Origin: Adineta vaga | Taxonomy: Eukaryota; Rotifera | DNA: 64,000 nucleotides | Direction: 5' to 3' | NCBI GenBank assembly: GCA_021613535.1 | Contig: CP075492.1 | Coordinates: forward strand, 6,076,001-6,140,000 | Shown: positions 36,530-50,129 of the stretch, one piece after another | Numbering within the stretch: position 1 is the stretch's first letter | Layout: every line of letters starts with the position of its first letter | The notes under the pieces: model-generated | What the model was told of the DNA's origin: nothing | Databases searched by the model: none | The model's input: only the letters and a program-made list of their open reading frames with translations | Program-made: the position numbers and the translations under genes

Positions 36530-39500
36530 ATGAATGATCAGAATTCAACTCTTCATCCAGTGTCAACACCGAAATCATCTGGGTAATTAGTTTTCACATC
36601 GAGTGATTGAATGTATTTTACTATTGTCGTGTGTTTTTTTTAATTCTCATCGTTCTTATTTTTATACATGAAAAGACAAGCGAAACAGACGATACTTCAC
36701 AAAAAATCTCACATTGAAATTTGATGAATAAAAAAAAACTTAATGACTAGAAGACCTCTTATTGTAATAGTGATGAATTGAACAGAATGTACATCTAGTT
36801 TTATGTAAGCACTTTCATGATGTTAATGTGTTATAGGCCAGATACTATATGAAATACGACGAGTGGGAGAGAAAAGAAGAAAGAGGGAAGCATTTTGAAA
36901 ATAAATACGAATGAGAACATTATGTGACCATAGTGCGTAGTATACACTGTCAAGATCTGAGGGTACAAGAAATGTTTACATGAAAAGTAAGGTTAGAGAC
37001 TAAAAATGACGAAGGATATCGTAGAAATAGAACAGAATTGCAAGAAGGAAGAAGAGAGAGAGAGCATATGTATGCAAAAATATAAAAGAAATCATGTATA
37101 GTTAATAACCTTGAAGAAAACTATCGGAGAAATAATTTCTTTTCCTTAGATATTAGTTGAGAAATAAGACAATATTTCTGATTGTATTTTGGTAGAAATA
37201 TGAGATCAATGCGAAGTAATGAGTTTATCAGATCTTTTTCTGATACTATGAGACATTTTTTAACTTCAAAGAGAAACCATACAAATAAACTTAGTCTATT
37301 ATAAAATCAGATCTGTCATCTCTTATTCTCTACGTGACCAACATAAGAATGCGTGGGTGAATGAATATTAGAAGAAAAAAAAGATTGGGTTGATGTGAAT
37401 TGAGAGTTCGCTTTTTCTAACTGTTTCTTCACTATAAACTATTCTATACAATCAGTCCATCTGTCCTTGTTCTTCGGGCAAACACCAGCTGGTACTTAAC
37501 GAATTAGAATGTCAAATTCTCTTCTATAACTATTCCAATCCTTGAGAATTTTGTCATATTCATCGATATAATATCCCCTATCTTCTTTCAATCGTCTAGT
37601 CAAATAAAATTTCCAATTAATATCTTCCTATTCGTTTATTTAACTATATCCATAACGACAAGATTTATTATCTTGATAAACTATTTACTAACCAGTTTTC
37701 TTCTTCGATGATCATACTTGCTTCGTATATATGTTTTAATTGCCATTGTATATATATATATATATTACAAATAGATACATTCACCTGAGCCATTCTTTGA
37801 GAGTAGAAAGGTCATATCAATTCCCCATAAGAAAAAAATAGTCATCTGTTCAAAATCATCTGAAGACTAGGTTCTTTTCTATTCATTAGTACATATATAT
37901 ATATAGAGGTGTATATGTACAATCAATTGTTTGTTTTAGGCGTAATCAAAAACGACAAGAATTTTGGAATGGGACACTTGTAGACGATTATAATTTTCTT
38001 ATGTCTGAGGAACTAATTTGTCATTGTAAAGTAAGTTCTTTTACTAATTCAACAAGAAAATGTACTTCTATGATGTGAATCTTTTTAAATTTTATTTAGA
38101 GCTCTCTTGGAGAACCTTTTACATCTTTGAATGATCTCGCTGTTCATCATGTATCTTACAATGAATTTGAAAAGCAATATATAGAATTATTTGAATGGTG
38201 TGAAAAAATTTCGAGTATAATCAAACAGATTTCTTCAAATACATTAACTTGTTATCTTCGACAAGTAAGTCGATCGAAATGAAAACAAATGAATTTTCTA
38301 AATTTACTTTTTTGGATTTAGAAATATTATGAAGAATTATATGAACAAGGTTTGATGCGTTTGCGAATGTTTAATCAATACTCTAATAAATTAATTGAAC
38401 GTTTCCCGGAAATTAAACTTGTTATTGAAAAGAAAATGGAAATGATTTATCAAATATGGAATGGACTTGAAGCACGTTTTATTGGTTATTTAGACGAAGA
38501 TTTTGAACGAATTCTTCAAGGTTTTTTTTTCTTTCTGTTTGGAAGAAGAAAATAATCAATGATTTCTATTGTTTTCTATTAGATTTACACAATGAATTAT
38601 TTTTATTTGAAGAATGGATTTGTGAAATTGAAGAACAATTACTTCGACTGAATTTAAATCGACATGAAAAGATTTTCTCTGAAGATCTTCAAGAACTAAT
38701 GGTAAGAATTTGATTGACACTTTCGAAAAGATATCGAATCAAGAAATTGATTGATTTAGAAATTACAAGAAGAAATTAAGTCAAAAAATAGTCGAGTTTC
38801 ATCTGTTATTGAGATATGTCAACGATTAAGAAAAGATTATCAACAAGAAAGTGATCAAATTCCAATGGATTATGCAAGTGATCTGGAAAATCGTTGGCAT
38901 CAAATATGGATTAATGCAATGGAAATTCAATGTAAATTAGAAGAGAAATTCAAAGTAAGTAGATCTATTTTCATGTTTGTTCTGCGCTTATCAACAACAA
39001 AAAAAAAGAATCTAATCATTTACTGATCTGTGTATGACATACATACATATTCAAAAAGAAAAAAAGATATACATCGCGACTGCAATTCATGCCATTTAAC
39101 CTTTTCCTATACAGTTGTTATGTATTCTACATGTCATCGCTATACTTAAATGACATGCACGTTCGCTATGAATGACCCATTGGGTTACCATCCTTAGGTA
39201 TTCTAATAATATCATCTTCTGTTAATTATTAACTGATGTTACATAGAGCTAAGAAATGACCTGTGGATGTAGATGTTGAATTTCTTTTTCTTCTTCTTCT
39301 CCTCCTTCAATGACAAGACACACACATAGTTCACATGTATTGAAGAACGAATAGAACGCGCAACCGTTCATATTTCATTTTGCTTACATGCTGTGTTACG
39401 TTTCATTCTCTTGTATTTTTTTTTGTTCATTGTCTAATCATTCCATGCCTAATATTTGTTTGATTAAATGAACGGAAGCGAACGTTTTTTACTTACAATA

Positions 39501-42500
39501 ATTGTCGTTTTCTATCAATTTTATGGTTATTTAAAGTAAGTTATTATTTGCTATGATTGATATAAGAAATAAGAAAAAACGAAATGGAGAAGTATAGAAA
39601 TGAAATTAAATACACATTAAAACGTTATGTTACCTGACACACTTCAAACAAAATGACAAGGAAGAGAAAATTGATAGTGAACTTGTTCTTTTCTTTTTCT
39701 TTTTTCATAGAAATTTATTAATTATTACAATACGTTACAATTGAACAGGTCACTAATAATAAATAATGGCCCTTCTGTTCCTTGTCTTTTGTCTAAGAAT
39801 AATTCACAAGTATCTGGCAAGTTGATCTCTTTTGTTTCAAAAAGAAAAAAAAGGATCAATCTGGTGCGTTTAACAAATGATTGACCGACATTTATCACAA
39901 AAAAAAGAAGGAAAAGATGTTCATCTTATAGATTGTATCAGCTTGTTATTTGCTTACATTGGCATATGTTCTAGTCCTATGTTGTATACAGTTTCTTTCT
40001 CATTTTCTTCGTCGTCTTCTTCTTCTTTTATTTATTCACTGAATACGAAATCAGTTTAGTAAACAGTAAAACAATCACCTTCTCATATTTTTGTGCGTGT
40101 CATCATCAGAAGACATCGTTTCGTTTGAATTTTCTTTTCTTTCTTAATCGTCTGTTCATTGAATAGATGTTTATCGAAGAATAACAATAGAGTTTACTAG
40201 CATGTTTAAAAGACAAAGAGAAAATTGAAGTCGCGTCAAAGCAGGAGTAGACAGACATCATAATTGGATACATGCGTAGACAGGGAGGAGAAGGAGGAGT
40301 AGGAGGAAAAAAAACGAAAAATAATTTTTCAATCAACTCTCTCCCTGTATCGCCTGCCTTTTTCTTTTGTTCAGATATAAATAGAATCATGGTCATTGGC
40401 ATTGATTTATATTAGCTAATGCAATAAAGATTGATAGACTTGTCGAATAACAACATATTATTGAAGATGACCATGAAAGTCGTTTTGTTCAAGTATGTTC
40501 GCTGTTAAGCATATTATTCCTGATAGGCCATTTTTCCTATCAGATTTACACCTATTACAGAGTTTTATATTCTTCCTCCTCCTTTCTCTGTCTTGTATAT
40601 GTAAGCATACGTCATAATACTAGTCGACGGATTTGCGCTTGAATACTATTGCTTATTCGTTGAAGAGAAAATGAATGGATGACTGAATGAGTGAGTGATG
40701 ATAACAGTACAACGACGAAGGCTGATATAGGCTGTCAAATGGACAGAAAGAAAGTATAGGAGAAATAGAGACACTGATTACATAAGCATCTTTTTTCTTC
40801 TCGAATTTCTCCCTATTTCCTTCTATACTCGTTTTTGCTTAATTGAACATTGTATATTCCCTTCGAGGAAGAAAAAGACAGTTAATAGTAACAAGAATAT
40901 TAGTCATATATATATACACACAGGTGAAGATGAAACAAAAAGAAAAAGTTTATTAACCTTCAATGATACAATCATTTAAAATAGTGCGAGAATTTCATTT
41001 TCGATTTCATTTTGTTTCTCTAGCAATCAACTTCACTTTGCTCAACTGACGAAGACGATATTATACCATTCAATTCAAGTGAATACGAAAAGATTTCTTT
41101 AGCATCATCTACGACAAGTAGTATCGATCATATCAATACATCTATCCCTAATCGAAAACGTCCAAGATCACCTGATATTAAATCAAACATTTGTTCGATA
41201 TCAATACAATTCAATCAATCGATGGCGAAATCTTCTCAACGTATGTCATTAACCGTTTTACCAACTCTTTCTCCGTCGACATTTTATTATTCATTAACAA
41301 ATGTCCATGATTATGATGATGATGAAAATATCGTTCGAAAAAAACAAAAACGAACTTCGTCAAAATTAGATATTGGCTATGCAAGTGGAGATGATTTCGA
41401 AAAAAAATCATGTTTTCTCATAAGAAAAAGTCTCAGTGATTATAGCATTCATATGAAACCAACAAATCTTATTCTATCTTCACTAACACATTCATTACCA
41501 TCATTTACTTATGAACAATTTCTACCCGAATGGTGGCGACATTCAATTACATCAGCATATGATACATGTTCCAATCCAGATATTGATTTGAGCATTGAAG
41601 ATAAGAAAAAAACATCAAACAAGCCATCTTTATTAATGTATAGTAAAAAATATACAAAATTCGAACAGAAATCAACTGGTACATCGAATTCTTATGATGC
41701 GAGTGGTGAATATACAGATGCTGATCAATCAGAAAATGATGTCGATGCTTTATCATCATCATCACCAGTACATTATTATCGAAATTCTGAAGCTTTATTT
41801 TATAATCGTTATACAACAACAACAACAACGTCGACGACAGATTATTCATCCGATATTGAAATCACAGCTAATCCATCGGAAATCGAACATCAACAATTAT
41901 CATATTTAGGTAAGACGAGTAAAAACAGATGTGAACGTTTATTTTGTCTGAGAACAAGTTCAAGTCAATCGAAGTATTGACTTTTCGACAATAAAAAGAA
42001 TATGAAAGCTTCAAACATTTACTACCTTAAAGAATAATAGTACTAAAGATTACATCATATCTTTATTCTTCTTTCTTTTTATTCCCGTAGGTAAAGCGTC
42101 TCAAATGAACAGTGATAGATTAACCCTACCATCAACAGTTATTTCAAATGGTACGTTTTGTATTCTTTCTGATATCATGTCTAGAATCTTTCTTTTTTTG
42201 TTTTTCCATAGAAAGTGAATCACTTACAACAGTAACAACAAATGATAAAATAGAAGCATCTGAACCATGTTGGGATGGATATCAAGTAAATGAAAGATTT
42301 CCTTCTTTAGTGATGATGATTTACTTTTATCTCTTGTAGAGTCCATTATTCTATCCATTGAATTCTCAAGATATTGATTCAATTGAATCGACACTTAAAT
42401 GGGATGATCAATTCTTTGAAATGGATCAATCATACAATTCTTCATCAGATGATGACATACATGTTCGTGATAATTTTAATCATCTTCTTCGGGTAATGTT

Positions 42501-45500
42501 CAAAATTAATTACTAAAATGAAACCATAGGAATTTTTTACGAACGAGAGAGAAACAACTAGTTATAATAACATCTCTATAGATTTTTAAAAAGAATCGAC
42601 ATATTCAGTTATGAGAAGAAAGAGAGGTCAAACGTTCGTACTTTCTTTTCCTAATTTGTGCCTTATTGAGCAGAATAGTTAAGCAGACACATTATTCATT
42701 CTGATGATAGATGTGTACGAATGAAGATAATTTCCCTTTCTTTCTTTTTTTCAGTTCTATAGGAAGTAGAACGGGCACGCGAGAAACTAAGATGAACTTT
42801 CTTTTTTTCTTCTTCTCTTCTTTTCACAATGTATGTACATACACACAAAAAAAGACATTCTGTACAATGAATGCCATTTGTAATTAAAGGTGATGAAAGA
42901 AGAGAGAATTGAGAAACACTGTTATTGTTATCTTTTTTTCTTCTCTTTTACCAAATAGAATTTCATTGGAGACTCTATCCTCATTATTAAATGATGAAAA
43001 TTATATGCAATTAAGTATATCATTCTCTACGGTTCATTAAATTCACACCATTCGAATCTATAAGTTTGTTGTTTTCTTATTAAGCCTTAATAAAGAGAGA
43101 ATGAGAGAGTTGTATTGTGTTCATTGATATTTTTTTTTCTAATCATGAAGATTACTCATTACTTTCGGCAAACGAACACTAATAATTTTTCCCTTGAACC
43201 TTTTGTTTTATATAAATACACCTTGAGGGCTGCTTATAATCCATATCATATTGATCCCTCTTATTTGTTTTGGTTCTCTCATTAATTTCTTTCGACATTG
43301 TAATAATTAACACCCTGCGGAAAAGATCTTATTTTTTATTGTTCATCATCTTTAGAGTAACAATGGTTCATCATTATTAATTGCGAAATTAACAAATAAA
43401 CAACAATTTGATTCCGATTCTGATCTCGATGATTTTAATTATGTTATAAATGAAACCGAACGACAATTAAGTAAAGCACGACAAAGTTTTGAAAAGAAAA
43501 AACGTCGACAACAATTACCATCACAATCAAATGATCGTAATCAACGAAAATTTGTAATAGTATATTCAATAAATATATACATACAGGTATTCTCATTGTT
43601 CTCTTCTTTTTTGTCTTCTTCTATCAAGGATGAAATACATCGAACTTGTGAAACGAATATTCAATGTCTACAACAAATTCTAACAAATCTTCATCATTCG
43701 AACAATTCACGTTTAAACAATACTCAAGCTATTGAATTATTAGAAAGTATGCATAAATCATTCGTCTTAGTTTCTATTATTATCATTAGATAGACAATAT
43801 TTCTTTTGTTTATTTAACATCTGAACACATTCTCCTTTTCTTTCACTTGACAATAGCGATCAATTGAATTAAATCTGCATGTATGTGCTTGATTACAATA
43901 GACTACAATCTCTTTTTATGTACTCCGAATCTATTGACCAGAAATATCAGCACGAGATCGATACCATTGCCATTTACTTGAAAACGATGATAATTACATG
44001 AGATCTGCCTGTCTGATGCATATGCTTGTTTTTCCAATTATTATAAACGATGTGTACGATCGTGCACATAAAGACACGTACAATCGCGATCCCTTTCTCT
44101 CTCATTCTTGATTTGCGTGCTTCTTTTTTTTCTTCTTCTTCGCTCATTCGCTTTCTCTTTTTCTCTCTTTATTCGATATGTACTATGGTTAAGTGATGTC
44201 CTTCGATAAGAAAAAGAAGAAGAAGAAGAAGAGAAACACTACAAAAGCACAACTGCTACTATATCCTCATTGTCATTAATAAAGAAAAGAGTAAACGAGA
44301 AACTTGTACACGTTCATTTTTCTTTGTTATAATCAGTTAAATAAGTCATGTAAGTATCTTATTATATTGCATCACAAAATTGAAAATGTTAATCTGGTTT
44401 AATTATTGATCTATTTGTTCTATTTGACTCGTTGCTATTATGATCATCATCATCGATATAGGTGACAAGTTTCTTCGTGTCTCTCCCTCTCTCTCTCTCA
44501 TCCGTATCTTCGTAGTTTTTATTTTAATCTTCTATTCATTGCGCCGCTCACAAATCTTATTTCACACCATGTGAAACACATCGTCGTGTATGTATACATA
44601 CATACATACATATATGTATCTATGCGCAGATTGATCTGTCACTGTTTGGTATACATTCGATGTATGACCATCACATATTCATTTCACTAGTTCTAAGAGA
44701 AATTCTTTCTTTCTTTCTAATAAAAACAATGAAGAACCATGAGAAGATGTTTTTGTTGAATGCAATCGATACTTTCTTCTATATTTAACAACTTATTAAT
44801 TATTGATTGTTTATTTTTAGCTTATTTATCTGATTGGTATGCCATGCGACGGCAAGTTAATGATGCTCGACCCTGTTCACGACATTTCTTACATTTATCT
44901 CAAGAACTTATGAAATTACGTGTTCGTTTTGATGAGCAATTATCTCCTATCAATACAACATTTAATCCTTCATGGTTCGAAAATCATTCATTTGATGAAT
45001 TGAAAGAACGGATTTACTATGAAATTGAATTAGATAAAGAAAATCGTCAGGTATTAATTGATAAGTATCATATTCATTTTAATTCTTTTTTTTTCTTTAT
45101 TAAATAGAAATTAAATGTATTCTATTCGGATCTTGAACAAATTGAAGAACATTTAAAAACTTATCGTTTGTCTTATCCAGATGGACCATCATCATTTACA
45201 ATCGATGAACAACTACATAGTATTCATCTTGCACTTGATCAACTAACGAATAAGTAAACATGATTAATGTTTTGTTCATTGAAATAAGTCACTTATTTTT
45301 TAGAATGGATTCATATCAAATTCAATTGCGAACATTATCAACTATGATCAATAATCTTGTTCCTATTGAATATCATATCGAACAAAAGTTAACGACAATC
45401 GATTATCCTGTAAATTGACTTTTTTCTTTTCTTAAAAAACGAATGAAAATTCTTTTTTCCTCTCTTCTATTAGAATGAACTTCATGAATTGCAAACATTA

Positions 45501-46849
45501 GTTGATAATTATGCTCGAATGATTCCAATGAATGAATTCTACGAAATTGTCAAACATCATTGTGATTATAAATTGGATATCTATAGAAAAATATTAAGTG
45601 ATTATATACGTAAACAAGAAAAACATGTGTCATTTGATGGTTCAATTAATTTTAATAATAATAATTCGACGAATATTAATTCATCGACATCATCATCAAC
45701 ATCGTCATCTACTTCATCAACACCACAACAACCATTTATAAATGAATACCATCGAAATAAAAAGACGATATTAAATAAATATAGACAAAAAGAAATGCGA
45801 GATATTCAACGTAAGTTTTAAACGAAGCACGTCACGAATTAGTTCGCTTTTTTTCGCTATCGAACAATTAGAGTCATCTATCTTCGTGTCACGTATTTTA
45901 TTAGAATAGACAGGGCAAGGCGAAACCAATCAATTTTCATTTTTTCGATTTGAACAGACGTAGTCGAAAGGAAAGAGAACTGATACGAAAAGATAACAAT
46001 ACCGTGATTCATATTCACACCACTATTGTTTTCGTTTTTTCTTCTTTCATAGAAACTTTCACCGCAAACGAATCAACAAATAAACAAAGTACAACGTCAT
46101 CATATATATCTGATGATTGCAAAGTATTGTATATTGAAACAGTTATTGAAGTAGCTAAACCAGTTTTTTACGAACGTACAACCGATACAACCTCAACGAA
46201 AGATACTGAATATCACTATCATCATCCTTCACCTCCTCCTCCTCCTCAACAACAACAACAACAACAAAAGCAACACATTCCGCATAATTCTATCCATTCT
46301 CAACGAACGTCAACATCGAATCGAAATAAATATTTAATGGATATTACAAATACGAATAATCAGCCAGGAGATTCAACAGATGATGATCTATCTGGTAAAC
46401 CGGTGAATATTCCACCACCAACAATAATACGACGTCATCTAAATAAAAACTATTCGAAGCAACATGCTGATAGTGGAATTGAATATGATCAAACATCTTC
46501 ATCATCAACAATATGTAATCAACAAACAACTAAAGATCAATTATTATTTCCTCCCGCAAGTACTGATCTTGACGAACCATCTCAATCCTCTCTGCTCCGT
46601 CATATTCAAAAGCAAACTGAAACGAATATTCCTCAACCAACAACATCGATTCGTCTTGATCAATCACGTACCTATTGGAATCCTTCTCCTAAATCATGGT
46701 TTCGTTCATTGTTTACTGGTCTTATTATTTTACTACTTCTATTTTTTGTGTATCTTTCCGGACTTGATCGATGTTCTCGTTCAGCTATAATCAAAACCGT
46801 TTGTCAACTAATTATTTCAATTGAAAATGAAGGTTTACCGACAATTTAA
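36530..46849 (+). CDS. Spectrin-repeat-like tail-anchored protein, KASH/nesprin candidate
   Basis: Seventeen exons: 36530-36582, 37940-38030, 38100-38264, 38322-38520, 38583-38701, 38760-38954, 41024-41909, 42091-42150, 42212-42285, 42340-42492, 43356-43553, 43629-43746, 44821-45050, 45108-45253, 45304-45409, 45474-45810 and 46053-46849; about 1308 aa with phases closing throughout. Two helical stretches look like spectrin repeats (about residues 50-270, with LFEWCEKI and ENRWHQIW; and about 730-1045), separated by a long Ser-rich disordered segment. A disordered C-terminal region with PPPPP and polyQ leads to one membrane span (about 1262-1281, SLFTGLIILLLLFFVYL) and a 27-residue tail with two Cys ending EGLPTI. 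Nesprin-type proteins anchor the cytoskeleton to SUN proteins in the nuclear envelope. The first exon is the least certain. AATAAA is at 47095-47100. Confidence 0.62.
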
Positions 46850-47730
46850 CGTATATATATATATGTATACATTCATTTTGTTATCATAATCCGTTTTTTT
46901 GCTTTAGTATCATTTTTCGTTTTTCTTCTGCAGTTTGTATGCTACCTTTTGTACAGCTTGTTTTTTTTGACAACTGTTTATATTTGTATTTTTCTTCTGT
47001 TTTTTTTATGATGTGTCTTTAACACAAGGAAAAACAAAAAATGAGACTGGTTGTTTGTTTTTCAAAGAATATATTATAGACAATGAAGTCGAAAAATAAA
47101 AAATATCATATTCAAGAATATAAGCATTCACTAGTACTAATTCTTAAGTTATCTATTGAAAAAAAGAACATCATAGTTACTCTTTATACTGATGAAAGTT
47201 TGTATAGATGATTTGTTTAGGTTGAAAATTCAATGAACAGTAGAGATGATCTTTGTGATAAAAAGGTAACATATGATTGTAAGTTTTACTACTATGACTG
47301 ATAATAATAAGTGATAAGAAATGAATCAAAGATTTACCACATTGTCTCGTAGATGTGCAAACGGGTTTGTCTATACTGTATGAAAGGATTACACAAGCGT
47401 TGATTTATTTCTTTGATGTTGTTGTTTATTGCCTCAAAACAAATGATAACATCATATAGCATGTGTTTATTCAACATAATACAGACATGAATTGCGGCAA
47501 AAGACGGCTCAATTTACCTTTTTGTATGAACATTTAGATCGATTAAATCTTCAATCAATCGTTTCGTTTGAAACAATAAATGTTAAAAGCAAAATAATGT
47601 AAAGTAATACATATCTCATACAAAGATCTTTCGATTATTTCTTATTGTTATAATTAGAAAAATGTATATGTAGTTTTTCATAGAAAAATTTTATTGAAAA
47701 CTGAATTATAAAACATGCACGAGAAATTAT
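46850..47730. other. Convergent 3' ends
   Basis: This is the tail-to-tail region between the plus-strand KASH-type gene and the minus-strand PKD gene. It holds AATAAA (47095-47100, plus) and no supported coding sequence. Confidence 0.4.
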
Positions 47731-50129
47731 TTAATGTAAATTTGATCGATAAGCATCCCATACAGGATCATTTCGTTGGATTGTTAACCAATTTGTTGCT
47801 GGTGTAGCTTCTTCGTGTCTTGCATTCAGTATACTCCTTGTTCGTCTTTCAATTTCACGAAGATTTTTATATAATTGGAAATCAGTAAACCAATCATGAA
47901 AAAGAATATCCTATCAAATACAAATTCTAAATTTCAATAATTCAAATAATTTCTTTACTTACATTGGTTTTCGCGCGTGAATTAACATCTATGACTATTA
48001 ATTTTTTATCTAGTAGTTCGATTGCTTCAACTGACATATATGCCCATCGTTCATCACTAAATATCTCTCTTCTTTGAATGGCAAGTAGATTAGGATTGGA
48101 ATAGCTGTTTTCATTGAATGGTAAAGTACCAGATAGCGAAGCATACATGACAATACCAGCACTCCACATATCAGCTAGTCGGTTATAACCAGTTATTGAA
48201 TTGTACATTTCTGGAGGACTATACACTTTCTAAAAGAAATATACATATTATATACGAAATGAATGTCTTTCTGTGTATGTTAGTCTTACTGTTCCGACAC
48301 GCGTCTTACGAAATGAATGTTCACCAATGATTCTTGAATAGCCGAAATCCGCCAATTTAATAAGAGGAAAATCACGATCCGAATCATTACCACTCGATGA
48401 AAGTTTATTATCTTTCGTATCAGATCTTCGTCTCAGGAAGGTCAAAAGAATATTTTCACATTTAATATCGAGATGACCACATTCATTGTCATGAAGGTAT
48501 CTCAATGCAACAATTAATTGATAGATAAGCATTTTAGATGTTTCCTCCTCAAGATAATGGTTTGGTGAATTTGTGATATATTCACACATATCCGTTTCCA
48601 TACGTTCAGTAACGAGATAAACAGCATCATCGCGTTCATAATATGCTTCTAATTTAAGAATATTAATCTAGAACATATGAAAGTGTATTTATTTCATCAA
48701 ACGATAGCATTTTGTTTTGTAGAATACTTACATGATTGAATGTATACAGATGACGAGCTTCATCAGTAATCCGTCGAATTTCGAGTTCAGTACAATTTCG
48801 TTTCTCAATAATTTTGATAGCTCGTGATTCGCGGTTCGCTTTTTTGATAGCACCCATCACTCGGCCAAATGCACCTAATATACAAAAAAATTGATAAGAA
48901 TATATTCTAATGTTTTGCTTTCATATACCTTCTCCAAGCTTTTCACCAGTAAACGCATAGCGATCATGTAATTCTGCATCGCCAAGTACAACAATACTTT
49001 TAAGACCACGTAATTTGCGTGGATGGTTTGAAATTGGTTTTGGACTAGTTGTTGAGGTTATGACATTGGCAACTAGTGGCGAACTCGATGCTGATGGTGT
49101 TGCATTCGCTAATGTCTCACGTTGATCTCGAATGGATGAATAAAATTGAGCTGTATTCATTTGCAATTGGTCCGGATCAGTTTTTTTCCCCACATTGATC
49201 ACATTTCCGTTTCTTAGATGAATTTCAAAAATGCTATCACGACCATCAATAAAATGAGTAAGAATTAAATCTTGGATATCAGCTAACGAAAAACTCATAT
49301 CATCGTTGATTGATGTCGATAATTCTGTTTGAGAGACATTTTTCGGTGATAAATTTGTTGATATATTTAATGTAGTGGGTGAAAGACGGAAAAGATATCG
49401 TCCATAAAAGCTACCATCACCAATACGTGCAGGAAAAATACCTTTATCAATAATTGTGTTTGCATGAATTTCGACTGGAGATAGTTCGTTGGAAACAGGT
49501 AATACTGGAGTTGGAGGTGTAGGCGTGGGTGTTGATACTGAATTTGAGGGGAATGGATTAATAATCATTAAGGAAGGCATGCTTTTTGAACTTGCTTTGC
49601 CATTTTGTGTTTCATTGGGTTCTATTGGACAATTATCTTCAAGAAATGGTGCACACTCTTTATGATATGCCATACGACACTTTCTGCAACGAAATCCATG
49701 TTGATGGAAACTTCCAATGAATCGTGTACATTTTGAACAGTGCGTTGGTTTATTTAATTTGCATTCATATAAGCAATGAGGATTTTCATCGTTTTTCACA
49801 GGTACAAGTAATATCTCCATTATAGAATTATGCTCGACATCTGTTGATTGGACAATAGGTACCATTTGAGAATCTGATGATGAAATTCGATATAGATTAA
49901 TTACATATCGACCAGTTTGTTTTCCATTCTGCAAATTATTAATGATATCTAGTGTAAATTTCTCAGCATCGGCATAAAGCTGTTCGATAATTGAATTACT
50001 CGCATCCGTACAGGAATATTCACAATCAATTTCAGTTAAAACAAATTTCAAAGTAATTTGTATTGTTTGTGCACGAAGACTTTCTATTGCAGTCAATCGT
50101 TCTGGTTTTGGTGGTTTACTTTGAGCCAT
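47731..50129 (-). CDS. PRKD: Protein kinase D family Ser/Thr kinase with a single C1 domain
   Basis: Five coding exons (minus): 50129-48929, 48874-48732, 48667-48290, 48229-47963 and 47910-47731; 722 aa. Order: N-terminal ubiquitin-like region (about 20-110); one C1 zinc finger (about 118-168) with the full H-x12-C-x2-C-x13-C-x2-C-x4-H-x2-C-x7-C pattern; PH domain (about 230-345); kinase domain (from about 390) with LGEGAFGRV, AIKII, HLDIKCEN, ADFG and PPEM. The activation loop IIGEHSFRKTRVGT keeps the PKD phosphosites as Ser and Thr. PKD acts below diacylglycerol and PKC at Golgi and plasma membrane. Vertebrate PKD has two C1 domains; only one is visible here. The catalytic loop reads HLD rather than HRD/HCD. 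A 53-nt intron (50159-50211) lies upstream of the ATG. Confidence 0.88.

Noticed and set aside
45811-46052. Acceptor at 45957 for the last exon of the KASH-type gene
   Set aside because: It does not match the phase of the preceding exon; the acceptor at 46051-46052 does.
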